DNA of 48,227 nucleotides from Candidatus Aenigmatarchaeota archaeon. Lineage in GTDB: Archaea; Aenigmatarchaeota; Aenigmatarchaeia; JACPZZ01. The stretch covers positions 1-48,227 of the forward strand of contig JACQNZ010000002.1 in NCBI GenBank assembly GCA_016202815.1. Reading direction: 5' to 3'. Made by a program: the position numbers and the translations under genes. Below, piece after piece: positions 40,344 to 48,227 of the stretch. Positions within the stretch are counted from its first letter, which is position 1; every line of letters begins with the position of its first letter. Under the pieces are notes generated by a model, which had not been told where the DNA came from, ran no database searches, and saw nothing but the letters and a program-made list of their open reading frames with translations.

Positions 40344-41564
40344 ATGAAATTCCAGCTGTTGAAGGGGATGCGCGATCTCACGCCGGAGCAGGCGATGAAG
40401 AAACAAAAAGTGATAGGTGTGATCAGGTCGGTTTTCGAACGCTATGGGTTTGCGCCGATCGAAACGCCTGCCCTGGAAAGTTTTGACATGCTTTCAATGA
40501 AAGAGGGCGGCGACGCAATCCGCCGCGAAATATACAATTTCAGGGACCAGGGCAACCGCGAGATAGGTTTGCGCTTTGATTTGACTGTCCCGCTGGCAAG
40601 GTTCATGTCCAATAATCCGAATCTGCCAAAGCCATTTAAGCGCTGCGCCATCGGCGATGTCTGGCGGTACGACAATCCCCAGGCGGCGCGCTGGCGCCAG
40701 TTCACGCAGGCCGACATAGACACCATAGGATCGCCGTCCGTAATGGCAGACGCGGAATGTGTTGCAGCTGTAATAGACGCGCTTGAACGTGTTGGCTTAA
40801 AGGATTTCAAGGTGCGCGTCAATAACAGAAAACTGCTTGAAAACGTGTTAATCGGATGCGGTGTAAACAAGGAAAGAATCTTCAGCGTGTTCCGCGTAAT
40901 AGACAAAATGGACAAGATAGGCAAAAACGGCGTTGACGAAGAATTAAAAAAACTGGGCATTGACGCAGGCAGGATATTCTCATTTTTGGGAAAGGACATT
41001 TCTCAGCTGGAAAAATTCCAGGGATGCGATGAATTGGAAGAATTTTCAGGCGCGATGGAAAGTTTCGGCATGAAAGACAGGATAAAAATTGATTTGGCGC
41101 TTGTGCGCGGGCTTGAATATTACACCGGCAACGTCTTCGAAATCTTATCTTCTCTGTCGGTCAGCATCGGCGGGGGCGGCCGATATGACAAAATGATGGC
41201 CGCGTACGGCGCAGGCGATTTTCCTGCAGTTGGTATTTCGATAGGTATTGACCGTTTGCTTGAACTGCTTCCGGACGACGGCAAAAAAACACCCGCCAAG
41301 GTGTTTATAGCAACCATAGGGGACGTGCAAAAAGAGGCGCTGTCAATCGCGAGCGGTTTGCGCAAAGGCGGCATAAGCACTGTAGCGGAACTCATCGGAA
41401 GAAACATCAAAAAACAGCTCGAATATGCCGATTCGCTGAAGATTCCTTATGTAATCGTTATCGGACCTGACGAGGTTGGCAAAAAAACTGCAAAAGTCAG
41501 AAATATGGAAACGCGCAAGGAAGAGGACGTTGCTTTCGCGGATTTGCCTAAATATCTAGGATAA
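40344..41564 (+). CDS. hisS: Histidyl-tRNA synthetase
   Basis: The 406-residue class II synthetase has motif 1 (LKGMRDLTPEQA; FAPIETPALES), motif 2 (CAIGDVWRYDNPQAARWRQFTQADIDTIG), the His-binding LVRGLEYYTGNVFEI, motif 3 (AVGISIGIDRLLELL) and a C-terminal anticodon-binding domain (KVFIATIGD; GRNIKKQLEYADSLKIPYVIVIG). It charges tRNA-His. ATG 40344 is preceded by GGTGA at 40334-40338; GTG 40335 is an alternative. Its end overlaps the convergent archease gene by 17 nt. Confidence 0.95.
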   Translation: MKFQLLKGMRDLTPEQAMKKQKVIGVIRSVFERYGFAPIETPALESFDMLSMKEGGDAIRREIYNFRDQGNREIGLRFDLTVPLARFMSNNPNLPKPFKRCAIGDVWRYDNPQAARWRQFTQADIDTIGSPSVMADAECVAAVIDALERVGLKDFKVRVNNRKLLENVLIGCGVNKERIFSVFRVIDKMDKIGKNGVDEELKKLGIDAGRIFSFLGKDISQLEKFQGCDELEEFSGAMESFGMKDRIKIDLALVRGLEYYTGNVFEILSSLSVSIGGGGRYDKMMAAYGAGDFPAVGISIGIDRLLELLPDDGKKTPAKVFIATIGDVQKEALSIASGLRKGGISTVAELIGRNIKKQLEYADSLKIPYVIVIGPDEVGKKTAKVRNMETRKEEDVAFADLPKYLG

Positions 41565-41985
41565 CCTGCGACTTCCATTTGTCGCCTTCTTTCTTTACTT
41601 CAAACAAATGGTACGTCACAGCTTTGACGTCGACAACAAGTTCATGCTTGGCCATGTCAAGCTTTTCCCCCAAGGCTATGCAAACCAGGGAATAAGTCCC
41701 GGCCCGGTCTTTTATCCTGACCGAATATTTCCCGAAAATGAGGCGTTCAGCGTCTTTCAGGTAAATTATTTCCTGAAGAAAGTTGAACAGAAGTTTTTCA
41801 AGAGACTTGTCAGATACTGTCATCTTCCTGCGTTTTTTCAATTCGATTTTGCCCGGGTCCTTCACCATCACGTTCGTTGTTGCAAGAGCGGCAGACTCAA
41901 ACATCTCCTCGATGGTATTCCCGCTGGCTCTAAACGCCACATCTGCCAAGGACAGGTTTTCAACAAATTTGTAAGGCACCGGCAA
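41548..41985 (-). CDS. Archease
   Basis: The 145-residue protein has the archease pattern: a conserved Asp in the N-terminal strand region (LADVAFRASGNTIEEMFESAALAT), a central LEKLLFNFLQEIIYLKDAERLIF, and late KAVTYHLFEVKKEGDKW with a terminal Asp (QVILDI). Archease activates RtcB, the ligase that joins tRNA and rRNA exons after BHB cleavage. RtcB is encoded at 44166 on the same strand. The start in MPVPYKFVENLSLADVAF fits the family. Confidence 0.92.
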   Translation of the reverse strand: MPVPYKFVENLSLADVAFRASGNTIEEMFESAALATTNVMVKDPGKIELKKRRKMTVSDKSLEKLLFNFLQEIIYLKDAERLIFGKYSVRIKDRAGTYSLVCIALGEKLDMAKHELVVDVKAVTYHLFEVKKEGDKWKSQVILDI

Positions 41986-42050
41986 ATCACACCACCTTGT
42001 TATTGCCTTTCATGCTATTAAAACCACGTACAGGCTGCTAGGGTCAACTG

Positions 42051-42122
42051 AAACAGTTGCATCGTAAACTGAAGCATACCGGTACAACATACGGTATGCT
42101 TCTAGCTGCTATGCAACTGTTT
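42051..42122. repeat. Nested palindrome with 32-nt repeat, copy B
   Basis: The core arms GAAGCATACCG (42071-42081) and CGGTATGCTTC (42092-42102) are identical to those at 11023-11054. They are enclosed by outer arms AAACAGTTGCAT (42051-42062) and ATGCAACTGTTT (42111-42122), which are perfectly complementary over 12 bp. A further small hairpin CAACTG/CAGTTG overlaps the left arm (42045-42059). The element lies in the archease-alaX divergent gap, ending about 15 nt before the TATA box of alaX. It may be a structured RNA, a terminator pair or a mobile palindrome. Confidence 0.8.
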
Positions 42123-42166
42123 TCGTGACAACGAAGGCTTAAATAAAACGCAGCCAAATTATTCGG

Positions 42167-42877
42167 ATGACAGAGGCGCTTTACCTGCACGATTCATACG
42201 TGGCGGAATTTACAGCCAACGTAGTCTCCGTAGACGGCCGCGAAATAATTTTGGATGTCACGGCCTTTTATCCGTCGTCGGGTGGCGTCCCGAACGACAC
42301 CGGAAAAATCGACGTCAATGGAAGCGACGCGTCTTTCAGCGTAGTTAACGTCGTGAAAAAGGACGGCCAGATTGTCCACTCCGTAGATAGCGACGGCCTG
42401 GGCCCGGGCGACAATGTAACCGGAAAAATAGACTGGAATCGCAGGTATGTCCTGATGCGCATGCACACGGCCGCGCATATACTTAGCTCAGTGTTCAACA
42501 AAGAGGCGGGCGTGTTAATTACAGGCAACCAGCTCGGCGTTGAAAAATCGCGCATGGACTTCAACATGGAAATCATAGACAAGGAAAAAATAAACAGCTA
42601 CATAGAAGCCGCAAACAGGATAGTCGCTGAAAACGTGCCTGTAGAGGCCAGCTTCATGAAACGGGAAGATGCGATGAAAATCCCGGATGTCGTGAAATTG
42701 GCAAACGCATTGCCGCCTAACATACCTGAACTGAGGCTCGTTAAGATCGGCGCATACGACCTGCAAGCCGATGGCGGCTGCCACGTTAAAAACACTTCGG
42801 AAATCGGGAAGATAGAATTGTTAAGCGTCGAGAACAAAGGGAAATCAAATAGAAGGATTTATTACAAAGTCATTTGA
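42167..42877 (+). CDS. alaX: Alanyl-tRNA editing protein AlaX
   Basis: The 236-residue protein has FYPSSGGVPNDTGKI near the start and the zinc-binding signature MRMHTAAHILSSV (HxxxH) with the second ligand set in DGGCHVKNTSEIG (CxxxH-type). AlaX proteins are free-standing editing domains that hydrolyse Ser- or Gly-mischarged tRNA-Ala. TATA-like GCTTAAATAAAA near 42137-42147 is about 25 nt upstream of ATG 42167, indicating a leaderless message. It overlaps the convergent CobW-like gene by 8 nt. Confidence 0.93.
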   Translation: MTEALYLHDSYVAEFTANVVSVDGREIILDVTAFYPSSGGVPNDTGKIDVNGSDASFSVVNVVKKDGQIVHSVDSDGLGPGDNVTGKIDWNRRYVLMRMHTAAHILSSVFNKEAGVLITGNQLGVEKSRMDFNMEIIDKEKINSYIEAANRIVAENVPVEASFMKREDAMKIPDVVKLANALPPNIPELRLVKIGAYDLQADGGCHVKNTSEIGKIELLSVENKGKSNRRIYYKVI

Positions 42878-43754
42878 CCGCGCTCTTGTTAAGAGCGTTT
42901 AATTTTTCGCTGAACTCTTTTTTTATCGTTCCCAAATTTGGGCCTATGAAAACGATCTCCGTCTTATCCGCATCGAATTTTTCTACGTTCCATTTTCCCG
43001 CAACATAATTAAACAGGTAAAACGCTCCGTCCAAATTGACAAAGCCCTTCGCCCTGTATATGACGCCGGGCAGGCTGTTGGCGAAGCTTTCAAACGCCTT
43101 CCTGTCTATTCTGTTCTTGGAAACAAACGCGATAAATTCCATTTCGTCGTGCTTGTGCTCATTTACTACAACTGTTTTATTCGGATGCAGATTTAGCAGC
43201 GGTTCAATATCAACGCCAGAGTTGACGGTTCGTATTATCTCCGCATTCGCGTTGATTTCCCTGAGTGCTTTTTCTGCGGTCTGGATGTCGCCCCCTTCGA
43301 CCAGGTCTGTCTTATTCAGCAATATCACGTCCGCGCTTTCAATTTGAACCAGGCCCGTGTGCCCGGTGTTTGGATATTTAGCCAGAGCGTACGCGTCAAC
43401 AACGCACACAACGGACTTTAACTCGACACCGGGCGCGTTTTCCAGGTTCGTTATCATCGCATCCGGCTCGGCAACGCCCGTGGTTTCAACGACAATGTAG
43501 TCCGGCCTGTATTTTTCCATTATCTCGTTTATTGCATGTTCTAACTCGCCAGTCAGCGAACAGCAAACGCAGCCTCCCGACAATTCTACCATGTCGGCAT
43601 TCTTGCCTTTCAGCACCTTCCCATCGATTCCTATGTCTCCGAACTCGTTCATCACTATCGCTATTTTTTTCTTCGTGCTTTCGAGTATGTTGCGCAGCAA
43701 AGTCGTTTTCCCGCTGCCCAGATAGCCTGTTACAATAACCAATGGCGTCTTCAT
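42870..43754 (-). CDS. CobW/COG0523-type P-loop GTPase (metallochaperone-like)
   Basis: The 294-residue protein has Walker A GYLGSGKT (10-17), MNEFGDIGIDG, the metal-binding GGCVCC motif, VVETTGVAEP, and NKTD for guanine recognition, followed by a C-terminal CobW domain (GVIYRAKGFVNLDG). Family members deliver Zn, Co or Ni to target enzymes; the metal here is unknown. Cobalt is possible given the B12-dependent RNR in the window, which is inference. ATG 43754 is chosen since TATA-like TTTATATTAAAG lies about 25-35 nt upstream. Confidence 0.9.
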   Translation of the reverse strand: MKTPLVIVTGYLGSGKTTLLRNILESTKKKIAIVMNEFGDIGIDGKVLKGKNADMVELSGGCVCCSLTGELEHAINEIMEKYRPDYIVVETTGVAEPDAMITNLENAPGVELKSVVCVVDAYALAKYPNTGHTGLVQIESADVILLNKTDLVEGGDIQTAEKALREINANAEIIRTVNSGVDIEPLLNLHPNKTVVVNEHKHDEMEFIAFVSKNRIDRKAFESFANSLPGVIYRAKGFVNLDGAFYLFNYVAGKWNVEKFDADKTEIVFIGPNLGTIKKEFSEKLNALNKSAVK

Positions 43755-43799
43755 AGGAATTACATACTGTGTCATCTTTAATATAAATCAAACCAATTA

Positions 43800-44099
43800 A
43801 TGGTTATGGCCGATGAGCGCCGCTTTTACACGACCTGTGCGGCTTTGTTGGTAACAGTGCCTGTCGCGATTCTTCTTATAGGTTTTATCGAAAGCGTGGC
43901 GGGCCGTGTGGTCGCGATATTGGTAATGGCCGGCTCGGTTCTGCTCATGCGGAAATACCCGATCCCGATGACCGGAGACCTGTATGAATTGGAAAAGGGC
44001 CTGTCGGAAAAGAAAAAGCTTATCGTTTTAACAGTAATTTTGGCTGGCGCAATGGCAGGCGTTTGGCTGTCGCTGAAGCTCGGTTTTTTCCTGATCTAA
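43800..44099 (+). CDS. Small membrane protein
   Basis: The 99-residue protein has three hydrophobic segments (residues about 11-29, 33-50, 74-98) and a cytoplasmic-looking charged loop (YELEKGLSEKKK). I do not recognise the family. ATG 43800 or 43806 may be the start. It is divergent from the CobW-like gene, with about 45 nt between the starts containing AT-rich TATA-like sequence. Confidence 0.6.
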   Translation: MVMADERRFYTTCAALLVTVPVAILLIGFIESVAGRVVAILVMAGSVLLMRKYPIPMTGDLYELEKGLSEKKKLIVLTVILAGAMAGVWLSLKLGFFLI

Positions 44100-44165
44100 T
44101 CGCGCGCGTTTACCCATCATAGACAGAACAATAGAAGAATGCAAGAAAAGCAGGAAATAATTTTA

Positions 44166-45635
44166 TCAGCCTTTTACGTTTCCCAAAGGAATTAATTTTG
44201 TGACGCGTTTTGATATCCCGGCCTCATGGACGCTTCTTATGACTTCATCGATGTCTTTGTAACTTGCACCGCTTTCTTCCGCGAGACCGGAAAACGACAC
44301 GCTGCGAACGTAAATTCCGCGCGCTTCCATTTCTTTCTGCAGCTTGTCGCCGCGAACCATGTTTCTTGCCTGCGTGCGCGACATCGTGCGCCCGGAACCG
44401 TGGCACGTTGAACAAAACGTTTCCGGAGCCTTATCTCCGCCAACCAGAAGATACGAACCGGTTTCCATTGACCCGCCTATGATGACTGGAGAACCTTCGT
44501 TGCGGAATTCCTGCGGGACTTCTTCGCGTCCCGACGGATATGACCCTGTCGCGCCTTTGCGGTGGACTACGACCTCCTTGGTTGCGCCGTCAATCCTGTG
44601 CTTTTCAAGGGATGCACGATTATGCGAGACGTCGAATAATTGGCGCAACCCCAACGATTCCGCGTCTTGTTTGAACGTCTCCGAGAAAACTTCGCGTATG
44701 CGATGAAGTATGACCTGGCGGTTTGCAAAAGACATATTCACTGCGCATTTCATCGCCTTGAAATAATCCTGTCCTTCCGGCGAAGCGAAAGGCGCGCACG
44801 CCAGCTCCCTGTCAAGTATTTTTATCTTGTATTTGCTTTCCATTACATTTAGGAATGTCTGCAAATAATCGGTTCCAATCTGGTGGCCGAAACCGCGTGA
44901 ACCGCAATGGAACATGATTACGATCTGGTTCTCGAATAATCCCCACTTTTTAGCAAGCATTTCGTCATGGATATTTTCCTTCTTAACAACCTGTATTTCC
45001 AGGTAATGGTTGCCGGAACCCAAAGTTCCTATCTGGCTGAACCCGCGGTCAATGGCTTTTGAAGAAACTTTAGACGCATCCGCACCGGCAGCGCGGCCGC
45101 TTAACTCAGTCCGCTTCAAATCTTCGTCCCAGCCGTAACCGCTGTTAACAGCCCACTCGCCGCCTTCGACTATGACTTTCCTGAACTGGTCTTTGGTTAA
45201 TTTGACAAAGCCTGTTGACCCGACGCCGGCAGGCACTTTGTCGAATAATTTATCGACCAGTTGTTTCATGTGCGGCTTGACATCGTTGAGCGTGAGATTC
45301 GTTAACACCAGACGCATACCACAGTTGATGTCGAACCCGATACCGCCCGGCGAGATGACGCCTTCCGTCGCATCAAACGCAGCTACGCCGCCTATCGGAA
45401 ATCCGTATCCTGAATGGCCGTCGGGCATGCAAAAAGCATGGTTGATGATTCCCGGCAACGTAGCTACATTGGTGATCTGGTCGAAAACGTGGAGATCCAT
45501 CTGGTCAACGATTTTCTTTGATGCATAAATCCTCGCCGGAACGCGCATCTCTTTCTTGAACGTCTTTGGTATCTCCCACACGTAATCGTTTATTCGTTCC
45601 AGTTTAGGTTTTTGAAGATTATCTCTAAATCCCAT
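44166..45635 (-). CDS. rtcB: RNA-splicing ligase RtcB
   Basis: The 489-residue protein contains CMPDGHSGYGFPIGGVAAF, SPGGIGFDINCGMRLV (catalytic metal-binding Asp and Cys), GTLGSGNHYLEIQ, FHCGSRGFGHQIG, DVSHNRA, RKGATGSYPSGR and the GTP-linked His region FCSTCHGSGRTMSR. RtcB ligates 2',3'-cyclic phosphate and 5'-OH ends using GTP, joining exons of tRNA and rRNA BHB introns. No intein is present although many archaeal RtcBs carry one. A strong ribosome-binding site GGAGGTGA lies 8 nt before ATG 45635. It acts with archease (41548). Confidence 0.97.
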   Translation of the reverse strand: MGFRDNLQKPKLERINDYVWEIPKTFKKEMRVPARIYASKKIVDQMDLHVFDQITNVATLPGIINHAFCMPDGHSGYGFPIGGVAAFDATEGVISPGGIGFDINCGMRLVLTNLTLNDVKPHMKQLVDKLFDKVPAGVGSTGFVKLTKDQFRKVIVEGGEWAVNSGYGWDEDLKRTELSGRAAGADASKVSSKAIDRGFSQIGTLGSGNHYLEIQVVKKENIHDEMLAKKWGLFENQIVIMFHCGSRGFGHQIGTDYLQTFLNVMESKYKIKILDRELACAPFASPEGQDYFKAMKCAVNMSFANRQVILHRIREVFSETFKQDAESLGLRQLFDVSHNRASLEKHRIDGATKEVVVHRKGATGSYPSGREEVPQEFRNEGSPVIIGGSMETGSYLLVGGDKAPETFCSTCHGSGRTMSRTQARNMVRGDKLQKEMEARGIYVRSVSFSGLAEESGASYKDIDEVIRSVHEAGISKRVTKLIPLGNVKG

Positions 45636-45705
45636 CTAAGTTTCACCTCCGTCGATTTTACTTGGATTTATCAAGCGTATCATAACTTGGTATAATGCTT
45701 TTAAA

Positions 45706-46350
45706 TTACAATTTTTTTATTGTTTCTGCCGTAAGTTCTCCGAAAGATTTTATTATTTTGTCGGCATCTCCGAGTTCCTCGGCGGAATGCGTCGTTGTAA
45801 TGGCTATGCATTTCATTTTTGCTAGTTTCGCGGCACGGACGCCTTTGGGCGCATCTTCTATCACTACGCAATCTTCCGGATGGACGCCCATTTTTCTAGC
45901 CGTTAACAAAAACACGGCGGGATCCGGCTTGCCTGAACTCACCTCGTCGGAACTCGTTACAGCGGAAAAATGTTTTTCTATTCCCAGTTCCCTTAAAACC
46001 AACTCTATGAAATCCTTCCTTGATGCGGATGCCACCCCGAGTGTCAGTTGGGAATTCTTCATTTTTTCGACAAGTTCCACGACGCCGCTTATCGGCCTTA
46101 TTTTGCCTTTAGCGAAAGATGTCAGACTGTTCCATTTGAGTTCTCTTGCCGTTTCAGGATTTCCTGCGCTGCCAAATTTTTTGAAAACGGAGCTGAAGAA
46201 CTCACCATCGGATACGCCGTTGTATTCGAGTATCTTTTCCGGGCTTATTTCTATGCCGAACTCCCTGAACGCGTCCGTTTCCGCTTTGATCTGGAATTCC
46301 ACCGTATCTGACAGAACCCCGTCCATATCAAAAATGACAGCTTTGATCAT
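45706..46350 (-). CDS. HAD-family phosphatase, beta-phosphoglucomutase-like
   Basis: The 214-residue protein has motif I FDMDGVLSDT, a helical cap (AETDAFREFGIEISPEKILEYNGVS), motif II GVASASRKDF, motif III Lys in SSGKPDPAVFLL and motif IV VIEDAPKGVRAAKLA. This is the phosphoglycolate phosphatase/beta-phosphoglucomutase subgroup. The substrate is unknown. It is separated from rtcB by about 70 nt and is divergent from rps26e. Confidence 0.9.
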   Translation of the reverse strand: MIKAVIFDMDGVLSDTVEFQIKAETDAFREFGIEISPEKILEYNGVSDGEFFSSVFKKFGSAGNPETARELKWNSLTSFAKGKIRPISGVVELVEKMKNSQLTLGVASASRKDFIELVLRELGIEKHFSAVTSSDEVSSGKPDPAVFLLTARKMGVHPEDCVVIEDAPKGVRAAKLAKMKCIAITTTHSAEELGDADKIIKSFGELTAETIKKL

Positions 46351-46432
46351 TGCAGCATGACCTCTAAAAGTCTATAATAATAGTCAGGAAGAAACCTTAT
46401 ATACATAGCCGCCGAAATTGGTTTGACAAACC

Positions 46433-46735
46433 ATGCCTATATCATCAGCTCCCTATACAAGGAAATACGCGCACACAAAAACCAGGGGCGCAGAAACAAA
46501 CGTCACATGCGGTTTTTGCGGGCGGCTTGTGCCGCGTTACAAGACTTTTGTCAAATACCGCGGTTTTCGCATAACAGACCCCGGCATCCTGAAATCTGTC
46601 GACCCCATGTACGTTTCAGTATATTCCCAGAAGGTCTACGCTTGCCCCAGCTGCGCCCGGCACCGCGGCATCATAAAGCCGGGCAAGAGCATACGCAAGA
46701 AGCACCACCACACCATGGCAAGGCCTATGGGCTAG
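46433..46735 (+). CDS. rps26e: 30S ribosomal protein S26e
   Basis: The 100-residue basic protein contains NVTCGFCGRLVPRYKTF and YACPSCARHRGII, the CxxC..CxxCAxH zinc-binding pattern of S26e, and a Lys/His-rich C-terminus. S26e lies near the mRNA exit of the small subunit in eukaryotes and is present only in some archaea. TATA-like TTATATACATAG near 46396-46407 lies about 27-35 nt upstream of ATG 46433. Confidence 0.85.
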   Translation: MPISSAPYTRKYAHTKTRGAETNVTCGFCGRLVPRYKTFVKYRGFRITDPGILKSVDPMYVSVYSQKVYACPSCARHRGIIKPGKSIRKKHHHTMARPMG

Positions 46736-46809
46736 CGCGCCCCTTTGTTGCACGTTCTGGTCTGTGCGAAAGCAATAATAGCCCCCGAGCAGAATATTAT
46801 TCAGATAGC

Positions 46810-48227
46810 ATGTTTAACCTGCGCGGCGTCCTGAGAAAAAAACTGTTCAAGCCTGAGCAAAAAGGCCTGGTGTATGACAACGTTTATCCTATCTTCATCA
46901 AGAAGCAGAAAACGCCGCTGGTCATAACAAGTTTGTCAGAGCACATCCACGGCATCAACATCCGTTACCCGCTGATAGACCCGTTTCTTTACGCAAACAT
47001 AGTGTGGGATAAGGAAAAAAGCGAGCTTGTGTACAACGTTCTCGAGCCGTCCCTTACAGACGAAGACAGGAAGATAATCAGCGACATAACCGAAGACTTG
47101 ATGGAACTGCTTGAGATCGAGCTGTCCTCGATCACCAGGAAAGTCGAAGCCGTGAAATACCTGGAAGAGCACGTAAAAAGGATAATCTCCGAGGCCGGGA
47201 TAAACGTGCCAAAGCACAAGTACGGAAAAATATTCTATTACATTTACCGCAACTTCATAGGCCTTAACGAAATAGAGCCGTTGATGAATGACCCGCGCAT
47301 CGAGGACATAGGCTGCGACGGCGTCGGCGTTCCGATTTACGTCGTCCACAGGGTCTTCGGCTCCATCAGGACAAACATAAAATTCGACAACCTTGAAATT
47401 CTCAGGAATCTGGTTGTCAAGATCGCCGAACGGTGCGGCCGCTACATAAGCTACGCAGAACCGATACTCGATGGCAGTTTACCGGACGGCTCAAGGGCGC
47501 ACGCCTCACTATCCTCGGACGTCACAACCCACGGCCCTACATTTTCAATAAGGAAATTCAAGGAAGACCCGTTCTCTCCCGTGGACATCATAGGTGTAGG
47601 CACAGCCTCACCCGAACTGCTGGCATATCTCTGGACAGCAGTGGAGCACGGATCAAGCATATTGATCTGCGGCGGCGTTGCGACAGGCAAAACTTCCCTG
47701 CTAAACTGCCTCTCCATGTTCATAAAACCAGAGCAAAAAATAGTCACAATAGAAGATACGCGCGAGTTGAGCTTGCCGCACGAAAACTGGATCCCAAGCG
47801 TTTCCAGGACGGGGTTCGGCGTTCCGACCGCCACCGGCGAAAAATACGGCGAGATAAGTTTATTCGACCTGCTAAAAGGCTCTTTCCGCCAGAATCCCGA
47901 CTATGTGATCGTGGGCGAGGTGCGTGGCAAAGAAGCGTACGTGATGTTCCAGGGCATGGCATCGGGTCACCCGTCAATGACAACCATGCACGCGGACTCT
48001 ATCGAAGGCGTTATCCGAAGGCTTATAACGCCGCCCATCGAGCTTCCGCCGTCATTGATAGAATCGCTGGACATGATAATCGTTTTATCCCATGCGCGCG
48101 AAATAGGAAAATCCGCAAGGCGCATAAACGAAATCGACGAAGTAGAGTCGATGGACCCTGTGACCGGAAAAGTCCATCATGTGAAAGCCTACGCCTGGGA
48201 TCCTATATCAGACACCTACCAAAAAAA
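46810..48227 (+). CDS. Type II/IV secretion system ATPase (GspE/archaeal pilus type), partial
   Basis: The frame is open from ATG 46810 to the window end (472 codons) without a stop. After an N-terminal domain (INIRYPLIDPFLYANIVWD; FYYIYRNFIGLNEIEPLMNDPRIEDIGCDG) come Walker A GGVATGKTS, the Asp box TIEDTRELSLP, Walker B RQNPDYVIVGEVRGKEAY and the His box MASGHPSMTTMHADS. This is an archaeal PilB/FlaI-like ATPase energising pilus or archaellum-type assembly, or secretion. A membrane TadC-like partner gene would be expected next. A TATA-like AATATTATT lies about 25 nt upstream. Confidence 0.93.
   Translation, partial: MFNLRGVLRKKLFKPEQKGLVYDNVYPIFIKKQKTPLVITSLSEHIHGINIRYPLIDPFLYANIVWDKEKSELVYNVLEPSLTDEDRKIISDITEDLMELLEIELSSITRKVEAVKYLEEHVKRIISEAGINVPKHKYGKIFYYIYRNFIGLNEIEPLMNDPRIEDIGCDGVGVPIYVVHRVFGSIRTNIKFDNLEILRNLVVKIAERCGRYISYAEPILDGSLPDGSRAHASLSSDVTTHGPTFSIRKFKEDPFSPVDIIGVGTASPELLAYLWTAVEHGSSILICGGVATGKTSLLNCLSMFIKPEQKIVTIEDTRELSLPHENWIPSVSRTGFGVPTATGEKYGEISLFDLLKGSFRQNPDYVIVGEVRGKEAYVMFQGMASGHPSMTTMHADSIEGVIRRLITPPIELPPSLIESLDMIIVLSHAREIGKSARRINEIDEVESMDPVTGKVHHVKAYAWDPISDTYQK

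Noticed and set aside
1-48227. Transposases, insertion sequences, prophage or CRISPR-Cas genes
   Set aside because: No transposase, integrase, phage structural or Cas protein motifs were seen; the mobile elements recognised are rRNA introns, inteins and small palindromes.
1-48227. tRNA genes
   Set aside because: I looked for GTTCGAATC-like T-loops with paired acceptor stems and found none convincing; a covariance scan would be decisive.

Overview
The window is archaeal. It carries a 23S rRNA with bulge-helix-bulge (BHB) introns, an archaeal-type RNase P RNA, the Sec61-beta/SecG translocon subunit, ribosomal protein S26e, type 2 IPP isomerase with a geranylgeranyl-diphosphate synthase, archease and RtcB, AlaX, and a type II/IV secretion ATPase. 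Many genes have a TATA-like box 25-30 nt upstream of the start codon, as expected for leaderless mRNAs. The compact genome, many small hypotheticals, NrdR and a class II ribonucleotide reductase would fit a DPANN-type or other uncultivated lineage, but I cannot fix the phylum by eye.

Layout. 1-1375: 3' part of the 23S rRNA, with two BHB introns. The first (752 nt) carries a LAGLIDADG endonuclease broken by one in-frame TGA; the second (170 nt) has no ORF. 1600-12700: small secreted and membrane proteins, a HAD phosphatase, malic enzyme, an ACT-like regulator behind a 22-bp palindrome, an AblB-like acetyltransferase, an M20 peptidase, AMP-forming acetyl-CoA synthetase, and small proteins (DUF167, zinc ribbons). 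12700-17520: a large Thr-rich surface protein, two unknown proteins, RNase P RNA, a possible further structured RNA, and secG. 17540-22680: a Yip1-like membrane protein, an endonuclease IV-like protein, and a tightly overlapping minus-strand operon (ribbon-helix-helix/sugar nucleotidyltransferase fusion, SDR epimerase, HD phosphohydrolase, phosphohistidine-swivel protein). 22870-30570: superoxide dismutase, NrdR, the class II RNR NrdJ with two inteins each placed just before a catalytic cysteine, zinc-ribbon proteins, and a PadR regulator divergent from a small DUF5320-like protein. 30116-36770: isoprenoid cluster (PAP2 phosphatase, two squalene/phytoene-synthase-like proteins, IDI-2, GGPP synthase) with a KaiC/RadA-like ATPase, a V4R protein and a TIM-barrel protein. 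36850-38590: defence/addiction modules (VapBC, HicBA with a duplicated HicB, an AbrB-like gene). 38600-41570: a cyclodipeptide-synthase-like protein, aspartate racemase and HisRS in one overlapping run. 41548-48227: archease, AlaX, CobW-type GTPase, RtcB, HAD phosphatase, S26e and a secretion ATPase cut by the window end.

How it fits together. The rRNA introns need the tRNA-splicing endonuclease and the ligase RtcB; RtcB and its activator archease are both here. NrdR sits directly upstream of the RNR it should control. The isoprenoid genes would supply archaeal membrane lipid precursors. A recurring theme is small perfect hairpins. One 32-nt palindrome occurs twice in intergenic DNA, related ones lie next to or inside RNA genes, and others are embedded in coding sequence (inside intein 2 and the AbrB-like gene). 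Several regulators are preceded by perfect palindromes that look like self-operators.
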